Virus record (IMG/VR): IMGVR_UViG_3300042475_003970
Span: 1 to 36,724 of that record
Source of the DNA: a virus
Length of the DNA stretch: 36,724 bases
Direction: 5' to 3' (one strand)
This document shows, in pieces, positions 7,856 to 15,845 of this stretch (the first letter of the stretch is position 1; each line of letters begins with the position of its first letter). Under the pieces are notes generated by a model. That model did not search any database, was not told the origin of the DNA, and was given only the letters and a program-made list of their open reading frames with translations. A program made the translations under genes and the position numbers.

Positions 7856-8764
7856 TTAGAGATTAATGAACCAAGGAAGGTCTAGCAGTCTGGCAATAGT
7901 GTTGTCTGAGCCGCCACCACTTCCCCCGCTGACGACAACACCTCCATTAAAAGATACATCATACCCCCCAATAATTTGCGTAGCGGCGGCAGTTAAATCA
8001 AACGTGGCCTCTCCTCCGACTGATCCTCCGCTTTGGGCAAAGCTAGTATCGTTAAATGTGGCATCTCCTGAGACTGAGCCTCCGTTGTAGCTAGAGTCGT
8101 TAAACGTGGCACCATTGACAGACGCACCAATGGCGTTATAGCTAACATCGTTAAATGTGGCGGTTCCAACGACTACCGAATTGTTGTAGCTAATGTCGTT
8201 AAAAGTCACAGGGAGTCCAGTCGGCATTCCGTTGAAGTAGCCTATAATGCCCCCATTGTAGCTATAGTCGTTAAACGTGGCCTCTCCTCCGACTTCGCCA
8301 AAGATGTCGTGGTAGCTAGAGTCGTTAAATGTGGCATCTCCTGTGACTTCCCCATTATTGTAGCTAGTGCCATTAACCGTGGCGTTGCCTTCTACTTCTG
8401 CGCCGCTGTAGTTTATGCTAGTATCGTTAAACGTGGCGTTGCCTGTTACTGTGCCGAAGTTGTAGCTAGAGCCGTTAAATGTGGCATCTCCCGTGACTGT
8501 GCCAGAGTTTTGGCTATCTTGAAAAGTTGCGTTACCAATTGCTCCCGTAAAACTTAACAGCCCTCCGTAGCTAAGAGTATAGGCATAGATGTGATTAAGG
8601 GTGACTGGCGTTGTTGGGCCGCTAGTCATATAGCCATAGAGATACACAGTATCCCCAGTAGTAGGGAGGGCTAACGCAGGGTCAGTAAATATGTCATCAT
8701 TCCACCAGTTGCCTAGTGTGTCCCATGCCGTATCTACTGCGGCGTTGTAGTAAAGATTAGCCAT
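7856..8764 (-). CDS. Repeat protein with about 11 ATFNDxSYN units, predicted surface or fibre protein
   Basis: A 302-residue protein. The N-terminal 75 residues contain a W-rich start (AWDTLGNWWNDD) and LPTTGDTVYLYGY, an arrangement seen at the start of beta-helical surface proteins. Residues about 76-290 consist of about 11 degenerate repeats of 16-18 residues with the core ATFNDxSYNxGxVxG, predicting a regular parallel beta-solenoid. The C-terminus is Gly/Ser-rich and ends LLDLPWFINL. The repeats are also recognisable at DNA level, so copy number may vary by recombination. It follows the capsid gene by one small gene. It may be a virion decoration or adhesin, or alternatively a self-contained host-binding protein. 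No enzyme motif. Confidence 0.75.
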   Translation of the reverse strand: MANLYYNAAVDTAWDTLGNWWNDDIFTDPALALPTTGDTVYLYGYMTSGPTTPVTLNHIYAYTLSYGGLLSFTGAIGNATFQDSQNSGTVTGDATFNGSSYNFGTVTGNATFNDTSINYSGAEVEGNATVNGTSYNNGEVTGDATFNDSSYHDIFGEVGGEATFNDYSYNGGIIGYFNGMPTGLPVTFNDISYNNSVVVGTATFNDVSYNAIGASVNGATFNDSSYNGGSVSGDATFNDTSFAQSGGSVGGEATFDLTAAATQIIGGYDVSFNGGVVVSGGSGGGSDNTIARLLDLPWFINL

Positions 8765-8777
8765 TCGCTAAAGCAGA

Positions 8778-9038
8778 TTAGGACTCGTAAACACGAGTCA
8801 ACGCACCATTGGCATCATAAGTCAATGTGACCTCGTAAACAATTGTTCCATCCTGCTTGAACGTGATGAAGGTTGGCTTGGTTGGGAATGAGGCGTTCTG
8901 ATAGAGCATCACCACATCGTTGTATGGTGGGATGTTGAACCCAACTAAGCTAGTCGTGCTAGAAGTTACTGAGTTCAGGCTTTCAAGAACAAGACGCCTA
9001 AATCTAGCGTCATCGAGGATTGAGGGAATGTTGGACAT
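8778..9038 (-). CDS. Small protein downstream of the major capsid gene
   Basis: An 86-residue protein with a helical N-terminus (ILDDARFRRLVLESLNSV) followed by beta-strands (TFITFKQDGTIVYEVTLTYDANG). No known motif. It is the first gene after the capsid gene and its hairpin. Position suggests a head-completion or decoration role, but sequence alone does not establish this. Confidence 0.6.
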   Translation of the reverse strand: MSNIPSILDDARFRRLVLESLNSVTSSTTSLVGFNIPPYNDVVMLYQNASFPTKPTFITFKQDGTIVYEVTLTYDANGALTRVYES

Positions 9039-9065
9039 GGTAATATTGATATAGGCTAACTAGAT

Positions 9066-9093
9066 GGGAGTCTAGGATATTTCCTAAACTCCC
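9066..9093 (-). terminator. Hairpin after the capsid gene (terminator or RNA-stability element)
   Basis: An inverted repeat follows the capsid stop codon by about 20 bases: GGGAGT and TAGGA arms pair with TCCTA and ACTCCC around a 4-base loop. In minus-strand RNA the single mismatch becomes a G-U pair, giving a 12-bp stem; in plus-strand RNA it would be A-C. This supports minus-strand function. A long U-run is missing, so it may be a weak terminator or an mRNA 3' stabiliser for the abundant capsid transcript. Confidence 0.5.
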
Positions 9094-9112
9094 ACCCGTG
9101 TTAAACTACCTC

Positions 9113-10321
9113 TTAGAGACCAGTCGTGGAGGTCGAGCAAGGCAGAGCCTGACCATCAAACGGGCAGCGCTTGAACAGGATCGCGCACACGTTCTGTGGG
9201 CGGATCGGCTGGATCGCACGCTGGATTTGATAGATATGCTGACCGAAGTCACCATACAGGTTGCAATCGTTGTCGCGGAAGTACGTCCACTCGAGCTCGC
9301 CCATGCTAAGCTGGGGAGCGAAGCGGAAGGTGCCCTCACCCACGTACTGCTCGGGAACGAGACGCTTGAAGCTCTCACCTGCGATGACGAATCCGACCTC
9401 GTAAGGAGCGTTCACCCAAGATGGGTTACGGCGCTGTCCGAAACCATTGGTGACGGCCTGAGCGATGATAGGATTGACGAGGACGAGGTTGCCGTCTTCA
9501 CCGAGACCCGTGCTGCGCAAGGGCTGCTGATCGATGCCGAAGGCGAACCCACGATAGCCCATGAACTGGTAACCAGAGATGGACTCCTCACCGAGCTTGA
9601 ACGAACCAGCGGTGAGATAGAGGAGATCCTCTTTCACGTCGGCGTCGTTGCGGATGTTCTCGATGGCGTCTGCACCAAGAAGAACTTGGAAGAACTCCCC
9701 GTCCTTCGATGCGAAGGGCTCGGCAAGCATCTCCTCGCGGAGGAAGCTACCGATCTTGTAGAGGGTCTTGAAGTTCAGCGGGCTGTCAACGACGTTGGTC
9801 GAGAACTGGGTGTTGATCTGCTGCATGTCACCAGTCAAGTTTGAGTTAAAGGTGTTAACGCTGGAGCAGGTGTACTTGATGCCAGACTGGATCAGGAACT
9901 GATAGCGGATATCAGCGTTGATGAGCTGGAGGATCGTCTTCTCAAGCGAGACCTGAGCCTGAAGGTAGGAACCCTTGAAGGCGGTACGGGCTTGCTTGAC
10001 GCAGACGCGTGGGCCAGCACCACGAAGAGTGGCGAGCTGGAACTGATACTCGGTCGAACCTACGCGGTCGGGAGTCGCGCCGATACCACAGAGGTTGATG
10101 TCTGCGGTGAAGGTCGGGGACGCCAGCGAAGAAGCGGGAACGGCCATTTCCTCAACAACGGAACGCACAACGTCGGAGACGTTGGGGAGAGTTCCACCAT
10201 CGATGGAGTTGATGTAGGGGCTCTTGCGGGCAAGAACCTTTGCGATTTGACCAATGATACGATTCGTGTCCTTGGACGCGAAGTTCTGGACTGTTGCCAG
10301 ATCGATGCAATTAGATGCCAT
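9113..10321 (-). CDS. Major capsid protein
   Basis: A 402-residue protein in the position of the major capsid gene of podovirus-like phages. No catalytic motif. It has features common in capsid subunits: a helical N-terminus (VQNFASKDTNRIIGQIAKVL), a long helix near residues 110-150 (SYLQAQVSLEKTILQLIN), and a beta-rich body. Cys residues are frequent near the N-terminus, in the middle and at the C-terminus (LFKRCPFDG, ALPCS). The frame extends upstream to 10435, but the extra 38 residues are basic and unlike the rest, and the ATG at 10321 follows a purine-rich A-tract like other starts here, so 10321 was preferred. Usually the scaffold gene is adjacent; here a 3.5-kb glycosyltransferase cassette separates them. 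Capsid identity rests on position, length and composition. Confidence 0.75.
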   Translation of the reverse strand: MASNCIDLATVQNFASKDTNRIIGQIAKVLARKSPYINSIDGGTLPNVSDVVRSVVEEMAVPASSLASPTFTADINLCGIGATPDRVGSTEYQFQLATLRGAGPRVCVKQARTAFKGSYLQAQVSLEKTILQLINADIRYQFLIQSGIKYTCSSVNTFNSNLTGDMQQINTQFSTNVVDSPLNFKTLYKIGSFLREEMLAEPFASKDGEFFQVLLGADAIENIRNDADVKEDLLYLTAGSFKLGEESISGYQFMGYRGFAFGIDQQPLRSTGLGEDGNLVLVNPIIAQAVTNGFGQRRNPSWVNAPYEVGFVIAGESFKRLVPEQYVGEGTFRFAPQLSMGELEWTYFRDNDCNLYGDFGQHIYQIQRAIQPIRPQNVCAILFKRCPFDGQALPCSTSTTGL

Positions 10322-10366
10322 GGGATTTTGTTTTTTGTTTTCCCTGTAGCCACCTCGTCCAATTTT

Positions 10367-10507
10367 GGAAGTGACAACCACAGAGTTGTACGGAAGGCGC
10401 GTGCGCTTTCGATACGAAGTTTGGTTTTGTGTCACTTCCCGGCACGCTGGAAGTTTTTGTTTGCGGCCTGATTAGTAGATTTTTTTGACCCCTACCGAGT
10501 CACTTCC
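10367..10507. promoter_or_regulatory. Three GGAAGTGAC boxes in the leader region of the capsid gene
   Basis: The 233 bases between the methyltransferase stop and the capsid ATG contain the 9-mer GGAAGTGAC three times: on the plus strand at 10367-10375 and on the minus strand at 10431-10439 and 10499-10507. The first two form an inverted repeat about 55 bases apart; the last two are direct repeats 68 bases apart. No standard sigma-70 or Bacteroidota -7 box (TAnnTTTG) was recognised. The boxes may be operator or phage-promoter elements for strong capsid expression, or RNA stems. Otherwise this intergenic stretch holds no convincing gene. Confidence 0.4.
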
Positions 10508-10554
10508 ATACGGAGGAAGCACGCCGAGTTAAGTTGTTTTTACTAGCGTGCGTA

Positions 10555-11142
10555 TTACAACGCAAGATCTTTTTTCAAAATAAATTCAATGAACGCTTCG
10601 ACGGCGTTTTCCCGATCGAACGTCTGGTCAACGGACGTGCCCAGCTTGTAGTTGTAGTTGGTATCCACAAGTCGGCAAATCTCCACTTTGTGCTCACTAA
10701 AATTGTCCTTCAACCAATCGGGGAATAGAACGTGGTTCGGCGCTGGGGATCCTTTCTGCCACATCGAGAAGGTGCTCTTGTGGTCGGGATTGTAGCGCGA
10801 GGGCCAGACCATGCCCTCGTACAGCTCCCAAGAGGGGATTGTGACGACGGCGTAGCCACCCGGCTTCAGGATACTCATCCACGATTTCAACGCCAGCACG
10901 GGATCGTGCATGTGCTCCAAGCATTGTGACGCGTGGACGTAGTCGAAAGAATTAGCGGGGAAGTAATCGTGAATCCTATTGGCGTCTCCATCCTCGACAT
11001 CGAAACCAATTACGCCATCCACGGCGATCAGGTCATCCCCCGCGCCAATGTCGATCCCCCTACCAGTAAATACTTTTTCCCAGAAAGGCTTTTCTTCTCC
11101 CGATAGTCTGCGGGTCATTGCTTTTGAGGATTCTTGGCACAT
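10555..11142 (-). CDS. Class I SAM-dependent methyltransferase
   Basis: A 195-residue protein with the Methyltransf_11-type Rossmann core: motif I GIDIGAGDD (residues 29-37), an acidic strand end GFDVEDG (46-52), a FDYVHASQCLEHMHDP loop (66-81) and LKPGGY (92-97). Proteins of this type often methylate sugars or small molecules during glycan synthesis. It is last in a leftward cassette with four glycosyltransferase-like genes, so O-methylation of a phage-encoded or host glycan is the likeliest role. A protein or nucleic-acid target cannot be excluded. Start ATG at 11142 with an A/C-rich leader and 4-base spacing to the upstream gene. Confidence 0.85.
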   Translation of the reverse strand: MCQESSKAMTRRLSGEEKPFWEKVFTGRGIDIGAGDDLIAVDGVIGFDVEDGDANRIHDYFPANSFDYVHASQCLEHMHDPVLALKSWMSILKPGGYAVVTIPSWELYEGMVWPSRYNPDHKSTFSMWQKGSPAPNHVLFPDWLKDNFSEHKVEICRLVDTNYNYKLGTSVDQTFDRENAVEAFIEFILKKDLAL

Positions 11143-11146
11143 AGTT

Positions 11147-11731
11147 TTAGGATTTGTTGTTGATGAGGTCTTGGTACTTGTCTCGGTGAAAGATTACGGC
11201 GTCTTTTCTAATCATGCCGCTCTCTTGTGGAAACCTATGGGGAGCAGCGTTTCCACTGCTATCATATTTGCCGTAGCTATGCTGAATCAGGGGAGATTTA
11301 TGAATTAGATTGAAAGCGTTACGCAGCATCCACATGTCCCAACCTTGTCCCCTCAAATCTCCATCAATATCCTTCGGGATTATTTCAAAAGTTCTTGGGC
11401 CATATACTCCTATCCCTCCGACAATATCGAAAGGGGGATTTCTATCTGAAGATAGCATGAATTGCTTACAACATACTGCGTACTCAGCTTCAATGCGGTC
11501 GAGCCATCCAGCACAAAGGGGTGTGGAGTCTGGTTCTAGCCAGAAAAATGCCTCTCCCTTCATAATTTGACCCGCCTGATAAAACGCGTAGTTGTTCCTA
11601 GCTGGGTACTCCTCGGTCTCGTCAATTGCTGGGATCACAAGTACTTCAGTCCCATCTAGCCGCTTGATGTGGTTGACAAGGTTGTCAACTTCCTTGTGTT
11701 GCCTCTCGGCTGCGACGATTACCGCTTTCAT
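11147..11731 (-). CDS. Glycosyltransferase-like protein (GT-A type)
   Basis: A 194-residue protein. It starts with MKAVIVAAERQ, a beta-strand typical of GT-A folds, and contains FFWLEPDSTPLCAGWLDRIE (around residues 62-81). The acidic EPDS occupies the place of the DxD metal- and nucleotide-sugar-binding motif, and the GW is typical of family 2-like enzymes. Later it has GGIGVYGPR and GWDMWMLRNA. It is short for a complete GT but includes the donor-binding half. It overlaps the upstream GT9-like gene by 4 bases (ATGA). Donor and acceptor are unknown. Confidence 0.7.
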   Translation of the reverse strand: MKAVIVAAERQHKEVDNLVNHIKRLDGTEVLVIPAIDETEEYPARNNYAFYQAGQIMKGEAFFWLEPDSTPLCAGWLDRIEAEYAVCCKQFMLSSDRNPPFDIVGGIGVYGPRTFEIIPKDIDGDLRGQGWDMWMLRNAFNLIHKSPLIQHSYGKYDSSGNAAPHRFPQESGMIRKDAVIFHRDKYQDLINNKS

Positions 11732-12465
11732 TTTGGTAAAGATTCAAAGTCCACGTTTCCATCGAAGCAATAAACAGCTCCAGAATAGCGTATGATGCTG
11801 TTGGGAGCTGTTTCGTAGACCTCTTGTAGCAAAGGAACGCGCAATCCTGCTGCGATCCAGTAGGCGCTAGACTGATTCCCGACATACAACTTGCTCGCGG
11901 CGATTGCTTGGGCAACTTCTAGGCAGTCTTTGGTCAAGTGACGGGTGATTTTGCCGAAAGATTGGACAAAATCGTCGTACTCTTCGTCTGTTCCGACAAA
12001 TACCGCCTCATTTCCGTATCGCTCCACGACTTTCTTCCATGGGAATTTATCGTTCCTGTACCTGTGAGAGCGATTCATCACTACTTTTCCGCGTAAATCT
12101 TCGTTGGGCTCTACTTTTAACCATGGCTCAGTAATTTCCATGTGCCCATTTTTCCTGTCCACCAAGTTCAGGTATCTCGCCTGAGAATCCATCAAAGAGA
12201 TGTGATCCTCGTAGCACTCCCTCCAGTTGGTCGTGTCGTAATCAATACTCGATTTGCAGACGTTCAGATCAGATGGTATCCCTTGGCTATCTAGCAGCGG
12301 TTTCAAGGAGTCGTACTTGTACCCAGTCATTGGCACTCCCCACGACGCGTCAGTAACTAAAAGCCTAGTCGCTCCTAGTTTTCTGTAGATAGGTATGAAT
12401 GCAATGATGTCACCAATATGACCTTGGTGCAGCACTATTACCTGTCTGGAGAAGGGGGATTCCAT
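11728..12465 (-). CDS. Glycosyltransferase family 9-like (heptosyltransferase-type) protein
   Basis: A 245-residue protein resembling the heptosyltransferase and ADP-heptose LPS transferase group. It has an N-terminal loop HQGHIGDIIAFIP (residues about 13-25), which matches the GxGD acceptor-side loop of GT9, and a C-terminal donor-binding half with EAVFVGTDEEYDDF and the signature KLYVGNQSSAYWIAAGLRVP. It is shorter than bacterial GT9 enzymes (about 320-350 residues). It may add a sugar to an LPS-like acceptor or to a phage protein. It is coupled to the next GT gene by ATGA. Confidence 0.75.
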   Translation of the reverse strand: MESPFSRQVIVLHQGHIGDIIAFIPIYRKLGATRLLVTDASWGVPMTGYKYDSLKPLLDSQGIPSDLNVCKSSIDYDTTNWRECYEDHISLMDSQARYLNLVDRKNGHMEITEPWLKVEPNEDLRGKVVMNRSHRYRNDKFPWKKVVERYGNEAVFVGTDEEYDDFVQSFGKITRHLTKDCLEVAQAIAASKLYVGNQSSAYWIAAGLRVPLLQEVYETAPNSIIRYSGAVYCFDGNVDFESLPK

Positions 12466-12480
12466 TTGTTCTACGTGGAA

Positions 12481-13044
12481 CTAGTTAGAAATTTTCTGAA
12501 CCATTTGTTGAGATCGAGTTAGCTCTCCATCTCGCTCAGGGTGAAACAAATTATCGAATGTTGGAAAAAACACTTTGCAATCAACGATCTCCGATTCGGG
12601 GATGGGAGCCCCATTGCTAAGAATTTCTTTCGCAATGAAGCTCCCAATCACCTCCTCGGCCTTCTCCTGTGTCGCATAAAAAATATGCGAACGCTTCCCC
12701 GCCACCATGTGCAATGGATGCACAGACTCGATCTCCGTTGCCAGAGAAGGAGTAAATCCTAAATTCAAAACGTCGTAGTCACTCATCCAGCCGCCTCCTG
12801 CAGCTTGCAGGGCGCACCACCTAGAAAACCTAGCCATGGCGGATGGAGCTATTCCTTCGTACTTTAAAAATCTACCCATCAAAGACCTGAATAGCGGACT
12901 GACTGCGGCGTGCGTCTTGTTCAGCATGTTGCATTCCCATCCATTACTCTCCCAAGATCCTTTCCAGAGATTGGAGCAGGCGAACTCTTCCTCCTGACGT
13001 ATGGAAGGAATCGACTCGTAGTAAGCGTAGATCTTCTTTTTCAT
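12481..13044 (-). CDS. Glycosyltransferase, sugar-binding DxD (Gly_transf_sug-like)
   Basis: A 187-residue protein. Residues about 73-92 read FSRWCALQAAGGGWMSDYDV: an R..W/L..GG motif followed by D89-Y-D91, the DxD motif of GT32-like capsular and mannosyl transferases. The start was set at the ATG at 13044 (MKKKIYAYYES, a typical first beta-strand); the frame runs further upstream but there overlaps the preceding gene. The stop of that preceding gene is one base away. Donor and acceptor are unknown. Confidence 0.75.
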   Translation of the reverse strand: MKKKIYAYYESIPSIRQEEEFACSNLWKGSWESNGWECNMLNKTHAAVSPLFRSLMGRFLKYEGIAPSAMARFSRWCALQAAGGGWMSDYDVLNLGFTPSLATEIESVHPLHMVAGKRSHIFYATQEKAEEVIGSFIAKEILSNGAPIPESEIVDCKVFFPTFDNLFHPERDGELTRSQQMVQKISN

Positions 13045-13045
13045 C

Positions 13046-14056
13046 TTAATACGTCTTGTACCCCAAGTGTGATACTGGGAGACCCAAGTCCAAGTGGGGT
13101 TGATGTCCCGCTTGCTTCGCACGTTTGCAGAACGAAACGTCCTCGCCGTGTGCGCTATCAAACGGACGAAAGTAATCGTAGTCGTAGTCTGGAACTTCGA
13201 TCTTCAGCTCGTCGCCGAACTTTTCACGAATGTCTTCAAATACCTTTCGGTGGACTAGCATGCAGCCTGTAGCTACCCAATCCACCTCAACTACAGCGTC
13301 TTCGTACGCACGTGCGCGAGGGACAAGTGACTGATCGCTAGCCATAAGTGCTCCCCCTTCCTGCCTTCCGAAGTACGAAGCTCCCACTAGGGTTTTACCA
13401 GCACCCATTAGCCTGTGAAGAACGTGACGTTTTAAGGGCAGTTCAGGAACATTTCTGAGATTCTGAACCCAGTACTTTGACCATTCGGGTCTTCCGATAC
13501 ATGGAATGATGTCGTCGTCGATCATCAACATCCACTTGGCGTCAGTTTCCAGAAACTTGTGAGCCAGTCGATTGCGTGCGTGTTCGATCTTGCTATCGCC
13601 GATCGCCATATCAAAACGAATTTTGTCACGGCCAAAATCCAGCGCCATTGCGATGAGAGAAAAACAGGTAACTGGATTGGTTGTCTTGTAGCATGGGAAA
13701 CCCACAAAAATATCCCTGCCTTCAAACTCGCAGCGGTACGAGGGCAGTCCCTCCTTGGAGCGCGTCTCGATGATAGGATTCTTAGCCTTCTTGGTGGGTT
13801 TCTTCTTCTCCACCACAACAACCTCTGGTTCAGGTGCCTTCTCAACAATCGGTTCGATCGAATCAAACTCGAAGTCGTCTTCTTCGACTTCAATTGGCGT
13901 TTCCTCTTCAACGTCTTCAGGAGCCTCGGCCTTCGGGGAGAGTTTAAGCCTCTGAGCTGACAGAGGTTGATCTACGATCGTTCCGCCCATGGGGTTGAAC
14001 GACTCCAGTGCCCTAGCAGTTACGTTTACTAGGGGAGTGATGATGGGATCAGGCAT
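13046..14056 (-). CDS. GT-A glycosyltransferase with acidic N-terminal extension
   Basis: A 336-residue protein. Residues 1-100 form a disordered extension, acidic from about 43 to 78 and then Lys-rich (VEKKKPTKKAKNP). Residues about 110-335 form a GT-A domain: IFVGFPCYKTTNP, then MLMIDDDIIP with D180-D182 as metal- and donor-binding residues, ATGCMLVHRKVFEDI, and GEDVSFCKRAKQAGH followed by HLGY, the usual family 2-like catalytic region. The long extension is odd for a GT and may tether the enzyme to a phage particle or partner protein. It is first in the glycan cassette, 6 bases after the scaffold-like gene. Confidence 0.8.
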   Translation of the reverse strand: MPDPIITPLVNVTARALESFNPMGGTIVDQPLSAQRLKLSPKAEAPEDVEEETPIEVEEDDFEFDSIEPIVEKAPEPEVVVVEKKKPTKKAKNPIIETRSKEGLPSYRCEFEGRDIFVGFPCYKTTNPVTCFSLIAMALDFGRDKIRFDMAIGDSKIEHARNRLAHKFLETDAKWMLMIDDDIIPCIGRPEWSKYWVQNLRNVPELPLKRHVLHRLMGAGKTLVGASYFGRQEGGALMASDQSLVPRARAYEDAVVEVDWVATGCMLVHRKVFEDIREKFGDELKIEVPDYDYDYFRPFDSAHGEDVSFCKRAKQAGHQPHLDLGLPVSHLGYKTY

Positions 14057-14061
14057 ATACT

Positions 14062-15339
14062 TTAGAAGCCACTAGCCTCATCGAGGCCAAGATCAATTGC
14101 GTCGGACGCATTCATTTTGATGCGGTCTTGGACGTTTGTACTTGTTTTGGCATTTGCTGGAGTAGGATTAGCCTTGGGCATCCTTCCCGCGTTTTTCAGC
14201 GCGGTAAGCTCCTTTGTCATCGCTTCAAGTTTGGCCTGCATCGCCTGCTTGGTCTCCTGCTCGTAGCGAAGTTGTCCAACAACGACATGGAACCCAGAGG
14301 CAGCAGCGGCGACATCGGCGCGTTCCTGCGGGGTCTTGGGCCATAGAGCGGCTTCAAACTTGTTCGAGAGATCTTGAACCTTTGCGTTGTGATTCTCGAT
14401 CTCGGCCTGAACCTCGGGAGGATCGTTCGGATTGATCTCCTTGTAACGAGCCCATGGAATCTCCTTGGTGATCTCGTCGGTGTGGCTGTAGATCTCTTCG
14501 TTCTGCTTCTTGAAGTTCTCAACAAGCTCGGTCTGTCTGGACTGAAGGAACTCGTCGCGCTTCTCGGCGGTATCTCCGATCTCCTTGGTGCGTCCCTCCT
14601 TGAGGTCGATGACGTTGAAGAGATCCTTCTTCAGGCGCTCCGCGTCGATCATGGGCAGCTTGTCGATGGCTTGGCTCTTCCACCACTCCTGACTGATCTT
14701 GTCGGGGCCACCAGCGGACTCGATGGAGTTGATGACGTCTTCGCTTGCGCCATTCTTCTTTAGGATGTTGTAGATGTTTTCCTTCGCGGTAGCGATGGGC
14801 ACGTCGTACTTGCTCTTGAACTCGGGATCGTTCTCGGTATCGAAGATAGCGCGGAACTTCTTGAGCTCGTCGTAGTCGGGAGGCGTCTGGCTTGGGCGCT
14901 GCTCAAGCTCTTGAACTTTTTGACGCAGATATTCGGCCTCCGCCGCCTGCTTCTTGTAGTTCGTCGCGGTCTCCTGCAGCTTCTTCCAGTTGTTTTGGTT
15001 GGCCTCGGAAAGATTACGGGGCTGCGGGATTGAAGAGATCTCAGGGTCAATGTCTACTTCGGGAGCAGCGATCGGCTCTGGAGCTGCTTCAGGAACGACT
15101 TCCTCAACGGGAACTGGAGCAACCTCTTCCAAGGCAAGATCTTCCTCAACACTTTCAGGAATTTCAGGAATTTCAGGAGAAGTCTCGTTACTAATTCCCT
15201 CCGCGCTATCGAGCAGAGAGTCTAGGAGATCGGATGTTGACTCCTCGATGGGATCAGCATCGAGTGATGGTGCTCCAAGCATGCCGTTAATGGCGTTGGA
15301 TTCTGGTACTACGTTGTCGTTTTCTGTATCGTTTGACAT
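14062..15339 (-). CDS. Scaffold-like capsid assembly protein
   Basis: A 425-residue acidic protein. Residues 1-110 are Glu/Pro/Ser-rich and disordered; residues about 115-165 form a coiled coil (SEANQNNWKKLQETATNYKK onward to LEQRP); the rest is helical and charged, with a Lys-rich C-terminal segment ending DLGLDEASGF. This composition and place between portal and capsid genes are typical of phage scaffolding proteins. No protease motif was seen. The glycosyltransferase cassette separates it from the capsid gene. Identification is by position and composition. Confidence 0.7.
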   Translation of the reverse strand: MSNDTENDNVVPESNAINGMLGAPSLDADPIEESTSDLLDSLLDSAEGISNETSPEIPEIPESVEEDLALEEVAPVPVEEVVPEAAPEPIAAPEVDIDPEISSIPQPRNLSEANQNNWKKLQETATNYKKQAAEAEYLRQKVQELEQRPSQTPPDYDELKKFRAIFDTENDPEFKSKYDVPIATAKENIYNILKKNGASEDVINSIESAGGPDKISQEWWKSQAIDKLPMIDAERLKKDLFNVIDLKEGRTKEIGDTAEKRDEFLQSRQTELVENFKKQNEEIYSHTDEITKEIPWARYKEINPNDPPEVQAEIENHNAKVQDLSNKFEAALWPKTPQERADVAAAASGFHVVVGQLRYEQETKQAMQAKLEAMTKELTALKNAGRMPKANPTPANAKTSTNVQDRIKMNASDAIDLGLDEASGF

Positions 15340-15342
15340 AAA

Positions 15343-15588
15343 TTACATGGATACGAACGAGCTGGTTGCAGCGTCGTCCTGTTTGCTTGTGGGTACAGAC
15401 ATCTCTTCGATGCGCTGAATGGCTAGGAGGAACCCTTCTTTGTAGGCTCCACGAAGGGCAATGCCCTCTACCTTGGAATCAATCTCAACGGAAAAAGCGG
15501 GTACAATTTCCTTCAAGTGATGAATCAGATTGGCCCTAGAGTGACCAAGATATTCTTTAAGATTAACCGCGTCTGTTTGTGTCCACAT
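15343..15588 (-). CDS. Small protein between portal and scaffold genes
   Basis: An 81-residue soluble, mostly helical protein (NLKEYLGHSRANLIHHLKEI; YKEGFLLAIQRIEEM). No motif recognised. Its 3-base spacing to both neighbours shows it belongs to the head operon. A role in head assembly is only suggested by location. Confidence 0.65.
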   Translation of the reverse strand: MWTQTDAVNLKEYLGHSRANLIHHLKEIVPAFSVEIDSKVEGIALRGAYKEGFLLAIQRIEEMSVPTSKQDDAATSSFVSM

Positions 15589-15591
15589 AAA

Positions 15592-15825
15592 TTATTTTTT
15601 ACCGAGCTCACTCTTGCGAAGTTCCATCTCAACTTGTTCGTCGGCGCTCAGGGGCTTGCTAGCATCGCGTCCAAAAAAGTTTGGAGTTTCGGATGCTTTT
15701 GCTTCGGGAGTAGAAGCTGGTTTTGCCAACATCTCACCACCAACTCCATACCCAACTTTTTGAGCTGGAAGTTGATTTTGAAACTTTCTGTAATTTTCTG
15801 TTGCTGTTGGATTTGCGCCGCCCAT
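15592..15825 (-). CDS. Small protein downstream of portal gene
   Basis: A 77-residue protein, low in hydrophobics, with a Gly/Ala-rich centre (KVGYGVGGEMLAKPAS) and a charged C-terminus (EQVEMELRKSELGKK). It looks largely disordered. The leader and 20-base spacing after the portal gene fit a real gene in the head operon. No family recognised. Confidence 0.6.
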   Translation of the reverse strand: MGGANPTATENYRKFQNQLPAQKVGYGVGGEMLAKPASTPEAKASETPNFFGRDASKPLSADEQVEMELRKSELGKK

Positions 15826-15845
15826 GGTCGTAGTTTGGTTAGTTG

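Noticed and set aside
9098-9844. 248-residue plus-strand ORF
   Set aside because: It is antisense to the capsid gene; its Leu/Glu/Asp-rich product is the usual complement of a GC-rich coding frame. Similar long plus-strand shadows lie opposite portal (16731-17336) and ssDNA-binding-like (34249-34929) genes.
10322-10435. 38-residue N-terminal extension of the capsid protein
   Set aside because: Basic and low-complexity, covers the GGAAGTGAC boxes, and a better ATG with an A-rich leader exists at 10321.
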